Origin: Sporisorium sorghi
Taxonomy: Eukaryota; Basidiomycota; Ustilaginomycetes; Ustilaginales; Ustilaginaceae
Assembly: GCA_023212695.1 (NCBI GenBank)
Contig: JALCCG010000312.1
Location: 1-23,678, forward strand
Reading direction: 5' to 3'
Length of the DNA stretch: 23,678 nt
How positions within the stretch are numbered: the first letter of the stretch is position 1; each line of letters starts with the position of its first letter. Below the pieces are notes generated by a model. The model was not told where the DNA came from. It ran no database searches and saw only the letters and a list, made by a program, of their open reading frames with translations. Position numbers and translations under genes: made by a program. Below, piece after piece: positions 8,654-17,535 of this stretch.

Positions 8654-10679
8654 TCAAGCAGAAGTGGTGTTCTTGGCCCACACCTGCTCGGCGTAGAGCG
8701 GGTAGATATCCTGCGTAGTGTACTGGTTGTACGCAGCCACATCGTTGAGCGTGTACGTCTTGTCCTTCTGCACACCGTTCAGGATCCTCACCACGTTCTT
8801 GGCGATAAAGTCGAGGAAAATCACGTCGATCGTGTCGTTGTCGCCGACGTTGTTGCCCGTGACGGGGCTCTGGACGTAGTCGGGCACCGGGGCGTACGGG
8901 ATGGCGGTGTGCACCGTGTCGTCGCCCTCGCCGGGGCACTGGTCCTTGGTCACGTAGCCGAGCGTGCGGTTGGCCTGCGCTTCGGCAGCGCGCGCATCGA
9001 GCTTGGCCAGGTCGCGAGCCGCGGCGCTGCTGGCGCTGGCAAAGACGTGCTGTTCCTTCATCCATCGGTTGTAGATGTGCGAGACGTGGCCCTTGGAGTA
9101 CAGCTCCTTCTCGCTGTCTGCCCCTACGACATCGCGCTTGCGGCTCGTGGCCTGCGCCACCTTATCGCCATTGAGCTTGTGGATAATCTGACTGGCGTAC
9201 TCGTAAGGCACATCCTTGATGTACTGGAAAGCATCCGTGAAAGGCGAGACGATGTACTGGTCGTTCTTCGTAAACGGTCCAGCGTACAAATCAAATCGCT
9301 GCGATCCCGAGTTGGCAATTACGATGTTAGGCACACCCTTGCGATCCGGGTTGGACGTCGAGATGACCGTGGGCAGCACCTTGTTGGTCATAAAGTTGAT
9401 GAGCGACGACGAGTCGTGGATCGGCACGCGCTGCAGATAGTAGTCCTGCGGAGCATTGCCGTAGACGTGCGACAGGTTCCACGCCTCGGCCACCTGGTTC
9501 ATCTGCTTGGTGATCTTCTTTCCCTCCGCCGTGTCGAACTTCTCAGGCTTGGACGCGAGCCCGGCGTGGTAGGCGTAGTTGCGACGGTTGGCGTCGATGT
9601 AGCTGCGGCTGAACGTCGGACCACCCTGCGTAAAGTTCATCGACATCCATCCGATCGTCTCGAGGTATCGACCAGACTCGAGACCCATCGAGTACTTGTC
9701 GTACTGCGTGCAGTCGCGAATGTGCGAGTGCCCACCGAGCACCATGATCGGCGTCGTAGGGTGCACTTTACGCACAGCATTGACGACGGCGGGGAACTGG
9801 TCGTTGCGCACCGGCATGTGTCCAGCAATCAAAAACACGTCCGGCTGCTCCTGGATCGCCTCGATGAACCACGGCTCGAGCACCATCTTGGCCGGGTCCT
9901 GCACCGTGATGCCGTTGTCCGCACCCGTGAAATTGAACAGCACACCGAGCGACGTCACCTTTCGGCCGCTGTCGGTCTTGAACTTGACGAAGCGCTCGCC
10001 AAACGTGTACGTGACGTTGCTGCCGCCGCGCGGAGCAGCGTGGCTGATGTTGACGTTCGAGCCGAGGTACCGACCGTGCGTCTCGGGCACAAACTCGGTC
10101 AGCGTGTTCCACGCGACTTCGTACTTGTACAGCTCGTGGTTGCCCACGGTCAGCACGTCGAAGTCGACCTTGGCGTGGAACTGGTTCGAGGTCTGACCGT
10201 CGACCTGACCGGCAGGGTAGCCATCGCTGAGACCAGCACCGTCGTGCAGATCGCCCGAGTCGACGAGCAGCAGATCGACGCCCTTCTTCTTGGCGAGCTT
10301 TCGCATGTGCGAGACAAACGAAGCAAAGTCGCCCCAGTCGCCGGAATAGTTGGGTTCTGGTTCGCTCTTCTTCTGGTGCCCTAGTGAGCAGAGAACAGAA
10401 TAGGAAGGATGACTACATCGTCAGCATTGCGAACACGAAGAACGAGCGCATCAGAGGGCCAAAAGAATGCTTACCCATGTACCACCCATGCACGTCTGTA
10501 GTGGCCAGCACAACGAGGTCTCCCCAGGTGAGATCGCGAAGAAGACTGTCGCCACCACCAGGCTGAATAGAGTGATCGACTTTGCGAGGAGCAAGACCCT
10601 GGGCGTGATCGATGCCGGGGCAGGCCGACACGGCGCCAACGAGAGCCAGAGCCGCTGAGAAAAGGCTGTTCACCAGCAT
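8654..10679 (-). CDS. Secreted calcineurin-type metallophosphatase / 5'-nucleotidase-like protein
   Basis: There are two exons, 10475-10679 and 8654-10380, joined across a 94-nt intron to give 643 residues. The start at 10679 gives a signal peptide (MLVNSLFSAALALVGAVSAC). The joined sequence reads TTDVHGWYMG then HQKKSEPEPN, so the first metal motif spans the splice site as the family requires. Metallophosphatase motifs follow in order: DxH (D62, H64), GDLHD (112-115), GNHE (148-151), GH (H256) and GGHSH (H286, H288). These bind the two metal ions of UshA/5'-nucleotidase-like enzymes. A C-terminal domain of about 300 residues, with IVIANSGSQRFDLY and FTDAFQYIKDVPYEY, resembles the 5'-nucleotidase C-terminal fold. 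It probably hydrolyses a phosphoester outside the cell or in the secretory system; the substrate is unknown. A TATAAA box lies 90 bases before the ATG. Confidence 0.9.
10381..10474 (-). other. Spliceosomal intron of the metallophosphatase gene
   Basis: The 94-nt intron starts GTAAGC and ends CACTAG on the coding strand, with a GCTGAC branch-like motif inside. Removing it joins ATGG to GGCACC in frame and restores the DxHGW...GH motif. Reading through it would break the family-wide N-terminal domain. Confidence 0.9.
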
Positions 10680-10768
10680 TTTGAATCGAATGAAACCTGG
10701 CGGCTGGTCGAAGTTGAGGAAGGGAACGAGGGAAGACCAACGATGTCGTGTGCAAGACCAAGCGCCTC

Positions 10769-10774
10769 TTTATA
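10769..10774 (-). promoter_or_regulatory. TATA box of the metallophosphatase gene
   Basis: TATAAA on the coding strand is preceded by a G-run and lies about 90 bases before the ATG. This distance fits a core promoter with a 5' UTR of roughly 50-60 bases. The role is inferred from sequence and position. Confidence 0.5.
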
Positions 10775-11555
10775 CCCCCCCCCAACCGCGCTCAGGAACA
10801 ACTTGACCTCTGCTTCATTTGCTTGCCACCGTTGGCAGCCGACGGGAACGTTTTTTCCCATGGGCATGCAGGTGTGCAGGTGGGGGAGTGCAACGAAAAT
10901 CAAATGGAAGATGGTCTTCCGAACCAGAGTTTCTTAGAGCGCTAAGCGTTAAGCGAGAACCGAAGTGCATGAATCAAAAACGTGCTATCTTTCGCCCAAT
11001 GCGGCAATGCACCACCTTCGACAAAGCTGCAGCGAAGACAGCGATAACGGCTGCTGGGAAGCCAAGCAAACGCTTTATCTCTTCTTCTAAACGAAGGCAA
11101 CAGCAGATCACGGTTTACTCGAATCTACGTCCTGAACGTAGGATGCGCAGCGATACTTGACGTCGTCTGGATTCAAAGAGCGTGGCAAAAGTGGGCGGAA
11201 GTGGACATATCGTGAATTGCCGGCGGGTCGTCAACGTGCTGTGTGAGCCGCACCGTCGGGGGAAAAAAAAGTGGCAAAACGTTCCATCGCGGCACAATCT
11301 CGAGGATGGATTCGACATGGTCTTCTCGGGATGAGATTCGGAGATGGCCGTCTCCGAGGAAGCCGCATTCGAGCCCACCTGGCGGTAGACAAGGGGGGTT
11401 TCTGCTGGCATGCAGCCCTGCCCTGAGCCTCGAAGGATAGACAACGGCGAGCAGCCCGCCCACCTTCGCCCGATCAGCTACCAATCGCCGCTTCATCGAT
11501 CAACCGAAGGCTCGATACACACCTACAATTCCCGCTTCCATCTTTGCTCCAGTTC

Positions 11556-11561
11556 ATATAT
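11556..11561 (+). promoter_or_regulatory. TATA-like element of the 5S rRNA gene
   Basis: ATATAT lies about 22-27 bases upstream of the 5S start. In Neurospora and fission yeast, a TATA-like element near -29 takes part in 5S transcription by Pol III. The function here is inferred from position. Confidence 0.45.
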
Positions 11562-11582
11562 GAGCTACAGTCCGCTCTCAAC

Positions 11583-11700
11583 ATCTGCGGTCATAGAACC
11601 TTGAAAGCACCGCATCCCGTCCGATCTGCGAAGTTAAGCAGGGTATCGCCTAGTCAGTACTGCGGTGGGGGACCACGCGGGAATCCTAGGTGCTGCAGTT
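11583..11700 (+). rRNA. 5S ribosomal RNA gene (stand-alone)
   Basis: The 118-nt sequence matches the eukaryotic 5S pattern. It contains the CCGTCCGATCTGCGAAGTTAAGC core, with the A-box and C-box region GAAGTTAAGCAGGGTATCGC and GTGGGGGACCACGCGGGAATCC. The ends pair as stem I: ATCTGCGG at 11583-11590 against the terminal GCTGCAGTT. The 5' end is set from this pairing and could be one or two bases earlier. TTTTT at 11702-11706 terminates Pol III. No other rRNA gene is near, so this is a dispersed 5S copy, not part of an rDNA repeat. Confidence 0.95.
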
Positions 11701-11701
11701 G

Positions 11702-11706
11702 TTTTT
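11702..11706 (+). terminator. Pol III terminator of 5S rRNA
   Basis: A T5 run begins two bases after the 3' end of the 5S gene, the normal position for Pol III termination. Confidence 0.8.
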
Positions 11707-11955
11707 GCCCTTCATATCGCTACTATCTTTTTGCTTCCCACTCGGAACCCTCAAGTTCTCGACGTCTGCACCGACTTCGAATGCGCGTGTGAAGCTCGGC
11801 GATCCTCATCGGCTTCAGTGTAACTCGTGGCAGAGCATTGCGCCCGACGACTTTGGTACTCAGGACGAAGAATCAAGTTTTGGAAGATTGCTACCACCGG
11901 AATCTAAGAGTGTCTTTTTGCATGTGTGCGCAGAGCGTAGAAGGAGTAACTGTCT

Positions 11956-13122
11956 TTACTTGCTGTCCTGCTCGAGCTTGGTGAGGAACTTTTCCAAGTC
12001 GAAAGCTGGGTTCTCGGGATCCGTGACAACTGTTGTTGATGGGAAGAAAGGAGGGGAGTCAAGTCAGTAAGAGGCTCGCAGGTTTGTCGATGCAGTGAAC
12101 GAGACTGAGGACGGCCAGCGAGGGGAGAGCAGCGATGGGCGATGCCGCCATGAGCGACGTCCGAATACGCAGTGGGCAGCAAAAGTTGCTGGAGCGACAG
12201 CCAGAGCGTTTCGGCTGAGCGCAAAAGTGCAGAGCCAACCCTTGCTGACAGCTGCTTGCAAGGCCAGATCTGCTCGCTTTCTGCTTGGCCGACGGCGGTC
12301 TTGCCCTGCGTGACAAACCGTCATGGTGTATCGGCTTGCCCGAGTGCATCCAATTTGGTCACATGAGCGCCAACTTTCCTTCTGACCATTCGTGACAAAG
12401 TCAAAGCTTGATCGCAGCAACGCAGTGCAGCCACTGCTCCCATTTCGGCTCTTCCTCTAGTACCGTCCCGATGCTTCCACTGTGACCAATGACGGATCCG
12501 ACGGGCACCTCGCCTGCATCCGTCCCCCACCGGCAAGCGGAATCCCACCCCAAGCCCACTTCTAGCCTCCCATCGCCTCCTGCTACTCGACCTCGTCACT
12601 GCTGCTGCACGTGCATGATACTCACTTCCAGAATCGCTCTGCTTTGCGACGAGACGGTTCTTGTACGCCTCCTTTGCCTTTTGGATGAGGTGCTCCTTGT
12701 GCTTGTACTCGGCGTGGGCCGCCTTGGCATCTGCCTTTGCTTGCAATGTCCGGCGGTGCAGGATGCCGTATCCGATACCGCCGACCAGAGCCGAGTAGCG
12801 GACCACCTGTGGATTGGCGATGTGAAGGAGGTAGGGGTGTCGAGAGAAAAGGGTGGACCGATGCGCGTGTTAGAGATCCGCGTGAGATGCAGAGTAATGG
12901 TGTGCAGTTCGAGCAAACGACGAGTTCGGAATTGAGCCGAGAGACCATAATCGAAGAGGCGAGAGGAAAGCAAAGAGGAGTCAGCAGGCTGGAATCAAAA
13001 GTGTGGCTGGCTCTTGATTGCCACGGCAGAACGGAACTGCGTGGACCCGAATCGGCACCACAGCCTGGTGTCGAAGCGTCGATGGTGGCGATACCTACGT
13101 TCAAGACTGGAGAGCTCGACAT
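11956..13122 (-). CDS. TIM11: Mitochondrial F1Fo ATP synthase subunit e
   Basis: Three exons (13099-13122, 12626-12806, 11956-12029) encode 92 residues. Subunit e is a small inner-membrane protein that helps ATP synthase form dimers and shape cristae. The spliced N-terminus reads MSSSPVLN then VVRYSALVGGIGYGILHRR. It includes the GxxxG membrane-helix motif (GIGYG) needed for dimer contacts in yeast. A charged coiled-coil region follows (EYKHKEHLIQKAKEAYKNR), and the C-terminus reads TDPENPAFDLEKFLTKLEQ. Splice sites are GTAGGT/CACAG for intron 1 (phase 0) and GTGAGT/AACAG for intron 2 (phase 1). All junctions keep the frame and reproduce the family sequence. Introns make up about three quarters of the gene. 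It diverges from NAC beta. Confidence 0.93.
12030..12625 (-). other. Intron 2 of ATP synthase subunit e (596 nt)
   Basis: The intron begins GTGAGT and ends CAACAG on the coding strand. It is much longer than the 83-94-nt introns elsewhere in the window. I looked for C/D-box snoRNA motifs on the coding strand and saw no convincing pair. Confidence 0.88.
12807..13098 (-). other. Intron 1 of ATP synthase subunit e (292 nt)
   Basis: The intron begins GTAGGT and ends CCACAG. It separates an eight-codon first exon from the exon that starts with GTG GTC CGC (VVRYSAL). Phase 0. Confidence 0.9.
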
Positions 13123-13409
13123 GATGGTATGAATATGAAGAAGACGACCGAACGAAGAGACAAGCCCGGAAGGATCGAGACGAAAAGAAGGACGACCGTA
13201 AACGAATGCGAGAGAGCACGATCGAATGTGCCTGTTACGAACGCCGACGACGGAAGATGATCCCGAGTAGATGAGGTGGACGAGGTTATGGTGTGGGGAA
13301 GATCAAGAACTTCTCTAACAAAACCACCACCAACGACGACGACCAGAGAGCATCTCAACTTTCCACAAAATGTCGGCACATGGAACTCCAACTCTGCAGA
13401 GGCGCGATG

Positions 13410-13435
13410 CTCTCTCTCTCTCTCTCTCTCTCTCT
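13410..13435. repeat. CT dinucleotide microsatellite
   Basis: Thirteen CT units in the divergent promoter region, about 290 bases upstream of the ATP synthase e start codon. On the coding strand of that gene it reads as GA. Confidence 0.9.
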
Positions 13436-14037
13436 GCTCGAAACTCCAACCTCTCTCTCTGTGACTGGAAACGGCTGCCCGCTTCCGTCTCTGGCTCAGA
13501 ATTTCTTCTTGAAACGGAGCTAGCTGCTCTTGCCTGTTCTTTCCGTTAATCCGCGTTGCAGGTAGGGGAATGAATACAAACAGAGTGTGTCGACCGTCGC
13601 TTGTTGAATTTCGAGATTTGAAATGGCGGCATTTTTGGAGCCAAGTTGTGAGGTCGATGAGAGACAACAATCGACGAGCGAAAAAGATGTTGCTGTTAGA
13701 GCGGCATCAAAGTGGGCTCAAGCTTCTGGCCAAAAAGTGAGCTGCGGCGTCGTCCAATCAGCGTCCAGCCCAAATCTCAATCAAATCGGGGTTCAACCAA
13801 CACGGCAGCTTCGAATGGCACAAAGCAGAATCCTTGGCGAACTATCATTGCTTGTAAGCACACTTGATCTTCACCTGACTGCAGCTGCTTCAAGCATCGA
13901 CATGACAATCAAACAACAAGCTACTGCGACAGGTCAGACGACCAGTGCGAGAGCAGAGTCGAGCCAAAGGCTGTTCTTTTCTGATCACCTGCGCCTGAAA
14001 ATTGAGAAGTGAGTTGCAAGCTGAAATTGGCGAAAAT

Positions 14038-14045
<8 letters not shown>

Positions 14046-14081
<36 letters not shown>
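14046..14081. repeat. Poly-A tract of 36 bases
   Basis: Uninterrupted A-run about 350 bases upstream of the NAC beta ATG. Long dA:dT tracts disfavour nucleosomes and are common in fungal promoters. The effect here is inferred, and the length is prone to assembly error. Confidence 0.9.
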
Positions 14082-14084
<3 letters not shown>

Positions 14085-14291
14085 ACGGCCGAGAAGAAGG
14101 GACGAAATGCAGCGTATGCAAGAGCGCGGGTCGAAGGCAGCGAAGAAGCACTCGCTCGCTCAGTGTCAAGCCGAAGCACAGAGAAGCGCAAAGCAGAAGC
14201 AGAAGCAGAAGCAGCAGAAGAGAGCTAGGCCACGCCGTTGCCGTTGCTTGCTCTGGAAAGTGTGCGCATTGGTCCGTTGTCATCGTCCTCA

Positions 14292-14318
14292 TCGTCGTCG
14301 TCGTCGTCGTCGTCGTCG
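14292..14318. repeat. TCG trinucleotide microsatellite
   Basis: Nine perfect TCG units lie about 110-137 bases before the NAC beta ATG, probably in promoter or 5' UTR sequence. Confidence 0.88.
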
Positions 14319-14388
14319 TTGTTATCTACTCCATCACCACCATCTCGATCCTTTTTTGTCGCAAAGTTCGGTTCCTTCCGTTCCTTTC

Positions 14389-14410
14389 CTCTCTCTCTCT
14401 CTCTCTCTCT
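14389..14410 (+). repeat. CT microsatellite in the NAC beta leader
   Basis: Eleven CT units end 18 bases before the NAC beta start codon. Pyrimidine-rich tracts just upstream of the transcription start or ATG are typical of highly expressed fungal genes, so this may be part of the core promoter or 5' UTR. Confidence 0.85.
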
Positions 14411-14428
14411 CGCGCGCTCTCTTCAAAC

Positions 14429-15780
14429 ATGGTTCTCAACCAGGAAAAGCTCGCAAAGCTCCAGGCTGCCAGCCGAACTGGTACGTTTTCTCGTTCTTTA
14501 CGACTTTCAATTGCAGCTGCGACAAGGAGGTTTTTTTTGCGAACAGGCATTGTCGGCTCCTCTCGCTCAGCACAGATACTCTCTCGACCTGCGCCGGGCA
14601 CTACTCTGAGCCGCACAGGCTACCGATGAACACCGCTGACTCTTATGTTCTTCTCTATTCATCCCATCGCTCATTTGCAAATAATACTCGAATCGACTCT
14701 CGCATGCGTTCATCTGCATCATCGCAATTGCTTCGCTCTCACGCACCACCGCTCGCAACCTCTCTCGCCGGACGACACCATCACCATGTGACACGCACAC
14801 ACTCCATCTCGACGTGATCGCAAACACAGGCGGCAAGGGTACCCCCCGTCGTAAGATGGCGCCCAAGCCCAAGGGCCCCGGTGGCGAGGACCCCAAGCTC
14901 CAGGCCGCACTCAAGAAGCTCCAGGTGGAGCCCGTGTCTGGTATCGAGGAGGTCAACATGTTCAAGGAGGACGGCAACGTCCTTCACTTTGCTGCTCCCA
15001 AGGGTGAGTTCTAGAAGAAAAGCCAGCAAAAGAAGCTGTCACGCCGTCTCATCGAATGCGCCGACTAGGGACAAGCAGTCATCGACATCGACATGCGGGC
15101 ATGGAGCCAAGTCATCGGATGTTGCACCGAATCGAAAAGTCGAGAGCGTCGTGATCAACGGAGGATCAGGTCAAAGCTTCGACTCTGGCGTCACATCCAA
15201 TTCGCTCTGGAAGGGGCTAATTTCGGTGGACAGCATGGAGGTTGCGGGCCAGGCGTCGGATTGCCCATGGTGGGAGGCGGTTGATCGGGTGCTCGAGTCG
15301 GAGAAGCCTTGTCAGCAAGTTCAGCTCTGCGACGACTCCCAATCCGAAGCAGGCTGGAGCGCACTTGGGAAGCAAGCCGCTCGACTGCGAATCTACTCGG
15401 ATGTCCCTGCGCTCGAGACGACGTCAACTTTGGCTCAGATCAAAGCGTCAACCACAACAAACTGACAAACTAATCGCCTTTTGCACACCACCACAGTCCA
15501 CGGCCTTCCCTCGAGCAACACCTTCGCCGTCTACGGCAACGGCGTCGACAAGGAGCTCACCGAGCTTGTGCCCGGTATCCTCAACCAGCTCGGACCGGAC
15601 TCGCTCGCCTCGCTGCGCAAGCTCGCCGAATCGTACCAGGCCATGAACGCCCAACACGCCGCCTCGCAAGCTGCTGCCGGCGGTGCTGCCGGCTCCAAAG
15701 ACGACGACGACGTTCCCGACGTTGTGGAGAACTTTGACGAGGCTGACAAGAAGGAGACCGAAGTCGACAAGCTCGACTAA
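14429..15780 (+). CDS. EGD1: Nascent polypeptide-associated complex subunit beta (BTF3 family)
   Basis: Three exons (14429-14480, 14830-15003, 15497-15780) encode 169 residues. NAC beta binds the ribosome near the peptide exit tunnel with NAC alpha, shielding nascent chains and limiting wrong targeting to the ER. The spliced sequence reads [18 protein letters not shown], then GKGTPRRK, which is the conserved ribosome-binding RRKxxK-type region (RRKM here). The NAC domain follows ([28 protein letters not shown]), then [20 protein letters not shown]. The C-terminus is acidic ([17 protein letters not shown]), as in the family. Splice sites are GTACGT/ACACAG and GTGAGT/CCACAG, both in phase 1. 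It is convergent with the GST gene downstream. Confidence 0.96.
14481..14829 (+). other. Intron 1 of NAC beta (349 nt)
   Basis: The intron starts GTACGT and ends ACACAG. Splicing joins ACTG to GCGGC and restores the [11 protein letters not shown] motif. It is longer than most introns in this window. Confidence 0.92.
15004..15496 (+). other. Intron 2 of NAC beta (493 nt)
   Basis: The intron starts GTGAGT and ends CCACAG, with ACTGAC and CTAAT branch-like motifs 20-40 bases before the acceptor. Splicing joins AAPK to [10 protein letters not shown]. The intron is open in one frame for a long stretch but contains no recognisable protein. Confidence 0.9.
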
Positions 15781-16148
15781 AGTGTTTCGCAGTACGCAGT
15801 TGCACTGCCTTGAAGTGGCAGCTCCGCCCATCGCACTTTCTTCACCATGTACTATCTCAGGCTTTGGGCTTGCATCTTACCCTCATGATGAGGCGAAGAG
15901 GAGTGCCAACGCTTCCTTCGCTGAGTCTCATCTCTCCCCACCACCGCCAAAAAAATGACACACAAAGCGTTGTTGCACAAGATTCTTTTCGCGTATTGCC
16001 TCTCATGACGGTCAGCAGCTCTCGTACCAGCCACTCATCAGGCCAAGCCGGGGTCGTTGCTCTCTGTTGCACGTCTAGCGATGGACCCGGGGATAGGCGG
16101 TGGTCTGTAAATTGTAAAGGCAGGCAAACTGAGACGTCGTTGCCAGCG
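15781..16148. other. Convergent intergenic region, NAC beta / GST
   Basis: The 368 bases between two convergent stop codons presumably hold both 3' UTRs. No gene, repeat or RNA element is apparent. Confidence 0.5.
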
Positions 16149-16879
16149 TCAGTCGGTGATGGTGAAGCGATGCGTGACCCCTTTCTCCAACACCCTCTGA
16201 TACGACGGCAGCCGAGCGCACCGCTTCAGCCACTCTACCGTATTCGGCCAGTCTGCCTTGCTCTTCCCCACAGCGCTAATTGCAATATCCATGCCGAATG
16301 TGTGCTCTGCAGAGAAGGCGCACATGACATCCGCTGCCGTCAATCTCCCGCCGACCGGCCACGCTTCCCCTTCCGCCTTCGCCAGCGCTGCCTCGAGGTG
16401 ATCCAGATTATTATGCACGTTACCCGCCATCTTCCGTTCGACCTCCTTCGCACCGTCCCCGTCGCTGAACCAGCGCGTGTACACCACAGCAAGCGTATGC
16501 GTCATCATCCCCTCGCTGAACGACACCCACGCCGCGACGGCGGCGCGCTCCTGCCAGTCCTCCCGCTTCCCCAGCAGGAGGGACTGGGGAGCGTAGCGCT
16601 CGATGAGGTAGCTGACGATCGCGGACGACTCGCCAACGCGTGTGCCGTCCGCATCGATCAGGTAGGGCGACTTGCCCAAGGGATTGCAGGAGTCGGTGCG
16701 CAGGGTCGGCTCGGCCCGCTTGCCGGACAGACGCCGGTAGGTGAGAAGGGTGTAGGGCAGGGAGAGTTGTTCGAGAAGCCATGCTACGCGGAACGCGCGC
16801 GCGAGTTGTCGAGGTAGTACAGCACGCGTGTGCTGGGGCTGTCGGAGGAGGTGGTGGTGGTGGTGGTAGCTGTGGACAT
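16149..16879 (-). pseudogene. Glutathione S-transferase gene with an apparent frameshift near the N-terminus
   Basis: GST family enzymes conjugate glutathione to electrophiles, usually in the cytosol. The only plausible ATG is at 16877-16879, opening a frame that reads MSTATTTTTTSS...RVLYYLDNSRA. In a CG dinucleotide tract (16794-16803) the sequence carries two bases too many, and this frame soon hits a TAG. The continuing family sequence, AFRVAWLLEQLSLPYTL, lies in another frame that runs to the stop at 16149 but has no ATG before its GST part. The rest looks intact: NPLGKSPYLID, the ESSAIVSYLIERY turn of the thioredoxin fold, and an all-helical C-terminal domain with PVGGRLTAADVMCAFSAEH. 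No GT-AG intron can explain the shift. It is either a real frameshift allele or a sequencing/assembly indel in a GC repeat. The domain call is secure; functionality is uncertain. Confidence 0.75.
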
Positions 16880-17535
16880 CGTTCGCGCCGGTGGTGCTTG
16901 TGTGGGTCTTGAAGAGAGTAGAGTGACGATGGTGGTGGTCGTGGTGGTCGTGGTCGTGGTCGCGGTCGTGCTTCGTCAGCGAGTCCAAACAGCGAACGCG
17001 GACCGTTGAGCCGGTTCCTCAGTCGACAGGGCAAAGCGGAGGACAGGCAAAGCAGCATGAACGAGTCGCCGAACCAATATGCGGGGAAGCATATCCACCG
17101 CGTGTGGCTTATTTACGACCATCCCCCCGCTAAACTCTGTTTAGACTCACCGCAAAACGCCTCTTCCGCTCGTCGCAGCTGTCAGCATTGCTCTGCGGGG
17201 GGGGGTGTCTTCGTCAGAGACGCTCTCGTGCGACTGTTGCTCGTCTGACTGTGTCTATCGAGTGAAGGATAGCTGACCCGATTGCAGCTCGGATCGGGCA
17301 GCACGATGCTTCACTCTCGAAGGAATCTTTCAGGCAGTGCCAAGGACGGTCGAGCATTCGATGCCAATCTTGACACATGCAGGCACCGCGCAGTCTGTGC
17401 ATTCGAGTCTTGCACAACGACGAGCAGGTGATGCACTCGGTTTCGAGTGAAGCAAGGGGAAATAGTGACGGCTGGACGATTCTTTTTTCTTTCTTGCATA
17501 TCTGTATGTACAGCGGAGGTCGTGGTTCTTTGCCA
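16880..17535. other. Intergenic region between the GST and lumazine synthase genes
   Basis: The 656 bases should contain the GST promoter (leftward) and the lumazine synthase 3' UTR. GTG/GTC-rich sequence lies near 16930-16970, and a short G-run near 17199-17206. Nothing else is recognisable. Confidence 0.5.

Larger units (their letters stand above)
10680..11582. other. Intergenic region between the metallophosphatase and 5S rRNA genes
   Basis: The 903 bases contain the metallophosphatase promoter (TATAAA at 10769-10774, C-run at about 10775-10783 on the + strand) and, at the far end, the 5S upstream element. A small hairpin (CTACGT at 11125-11130 with ACGTAG at 11136-11141) is too short to interpret. 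Open frames in this stretch are short and lack conserved features. Confidence 0.5.
13123..14428. promoter_or_regulatory. Divergent intergenic region, ATP synthase e / NAC beta, rich in simple repeats
   Basis: The 1306 bases lie between two divergent start codons and should hold both promoters. Simple repeats are dense: a CT repeat at 13410-13435, an A-run of 36 at 14046-14081, AAGCAG-type repeats near 14191-14216, TCG repeats at 14292-14318 and CT repeats at 14389-14410. A 129-codon ATG frame (13623-14012) shows no recognisable domain and is not called. No RNA gene is seen. Confidence 0.6.

Noticed and set aside
8909..10384. Antisense open frame of 491 codons opposite the metallophosphatase gene
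   Set aside because: Arg/Val-rich low-complexity composition without family motifs; it mirrors the sense gene.
11125..11141. Small hairpin, CTACGT paired with ACGTAG
   Set aside because: A six-base stem with a five-base loop is expected by chance and has no T-run or gene nearby.
12489..12935. 148-codon frame antisense to ATP synthase e
   Set aside because: Covers exon 2 and introns of the real gene on the other strand; Cys/Leu-rich without motifs.
13623..14012. 129-codon ATG frame between ATP synthase e and NAC beta
   Set aside because: No recognisable domain and no sign of splice extension; it lies in repeat-rich promoter sequence.
14590..14650. CTGA and GATGA motifs in NAC beta intron 1 suggesting a C/D-box snoRNA
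   Set aside because: The boxes are too close together, with no terminal stem and no clear guide region.
16149..16988. Open frame of 280 codons covering the GST domain and a His/Asp-rich N-terminus
   Set aside because: It starts with TTG, not ATG, and its His/Asp-rich front end is translated GTG/GTC repeats. The authentic N-terminus lies in another frame, so the frameshift explanation is preferred.
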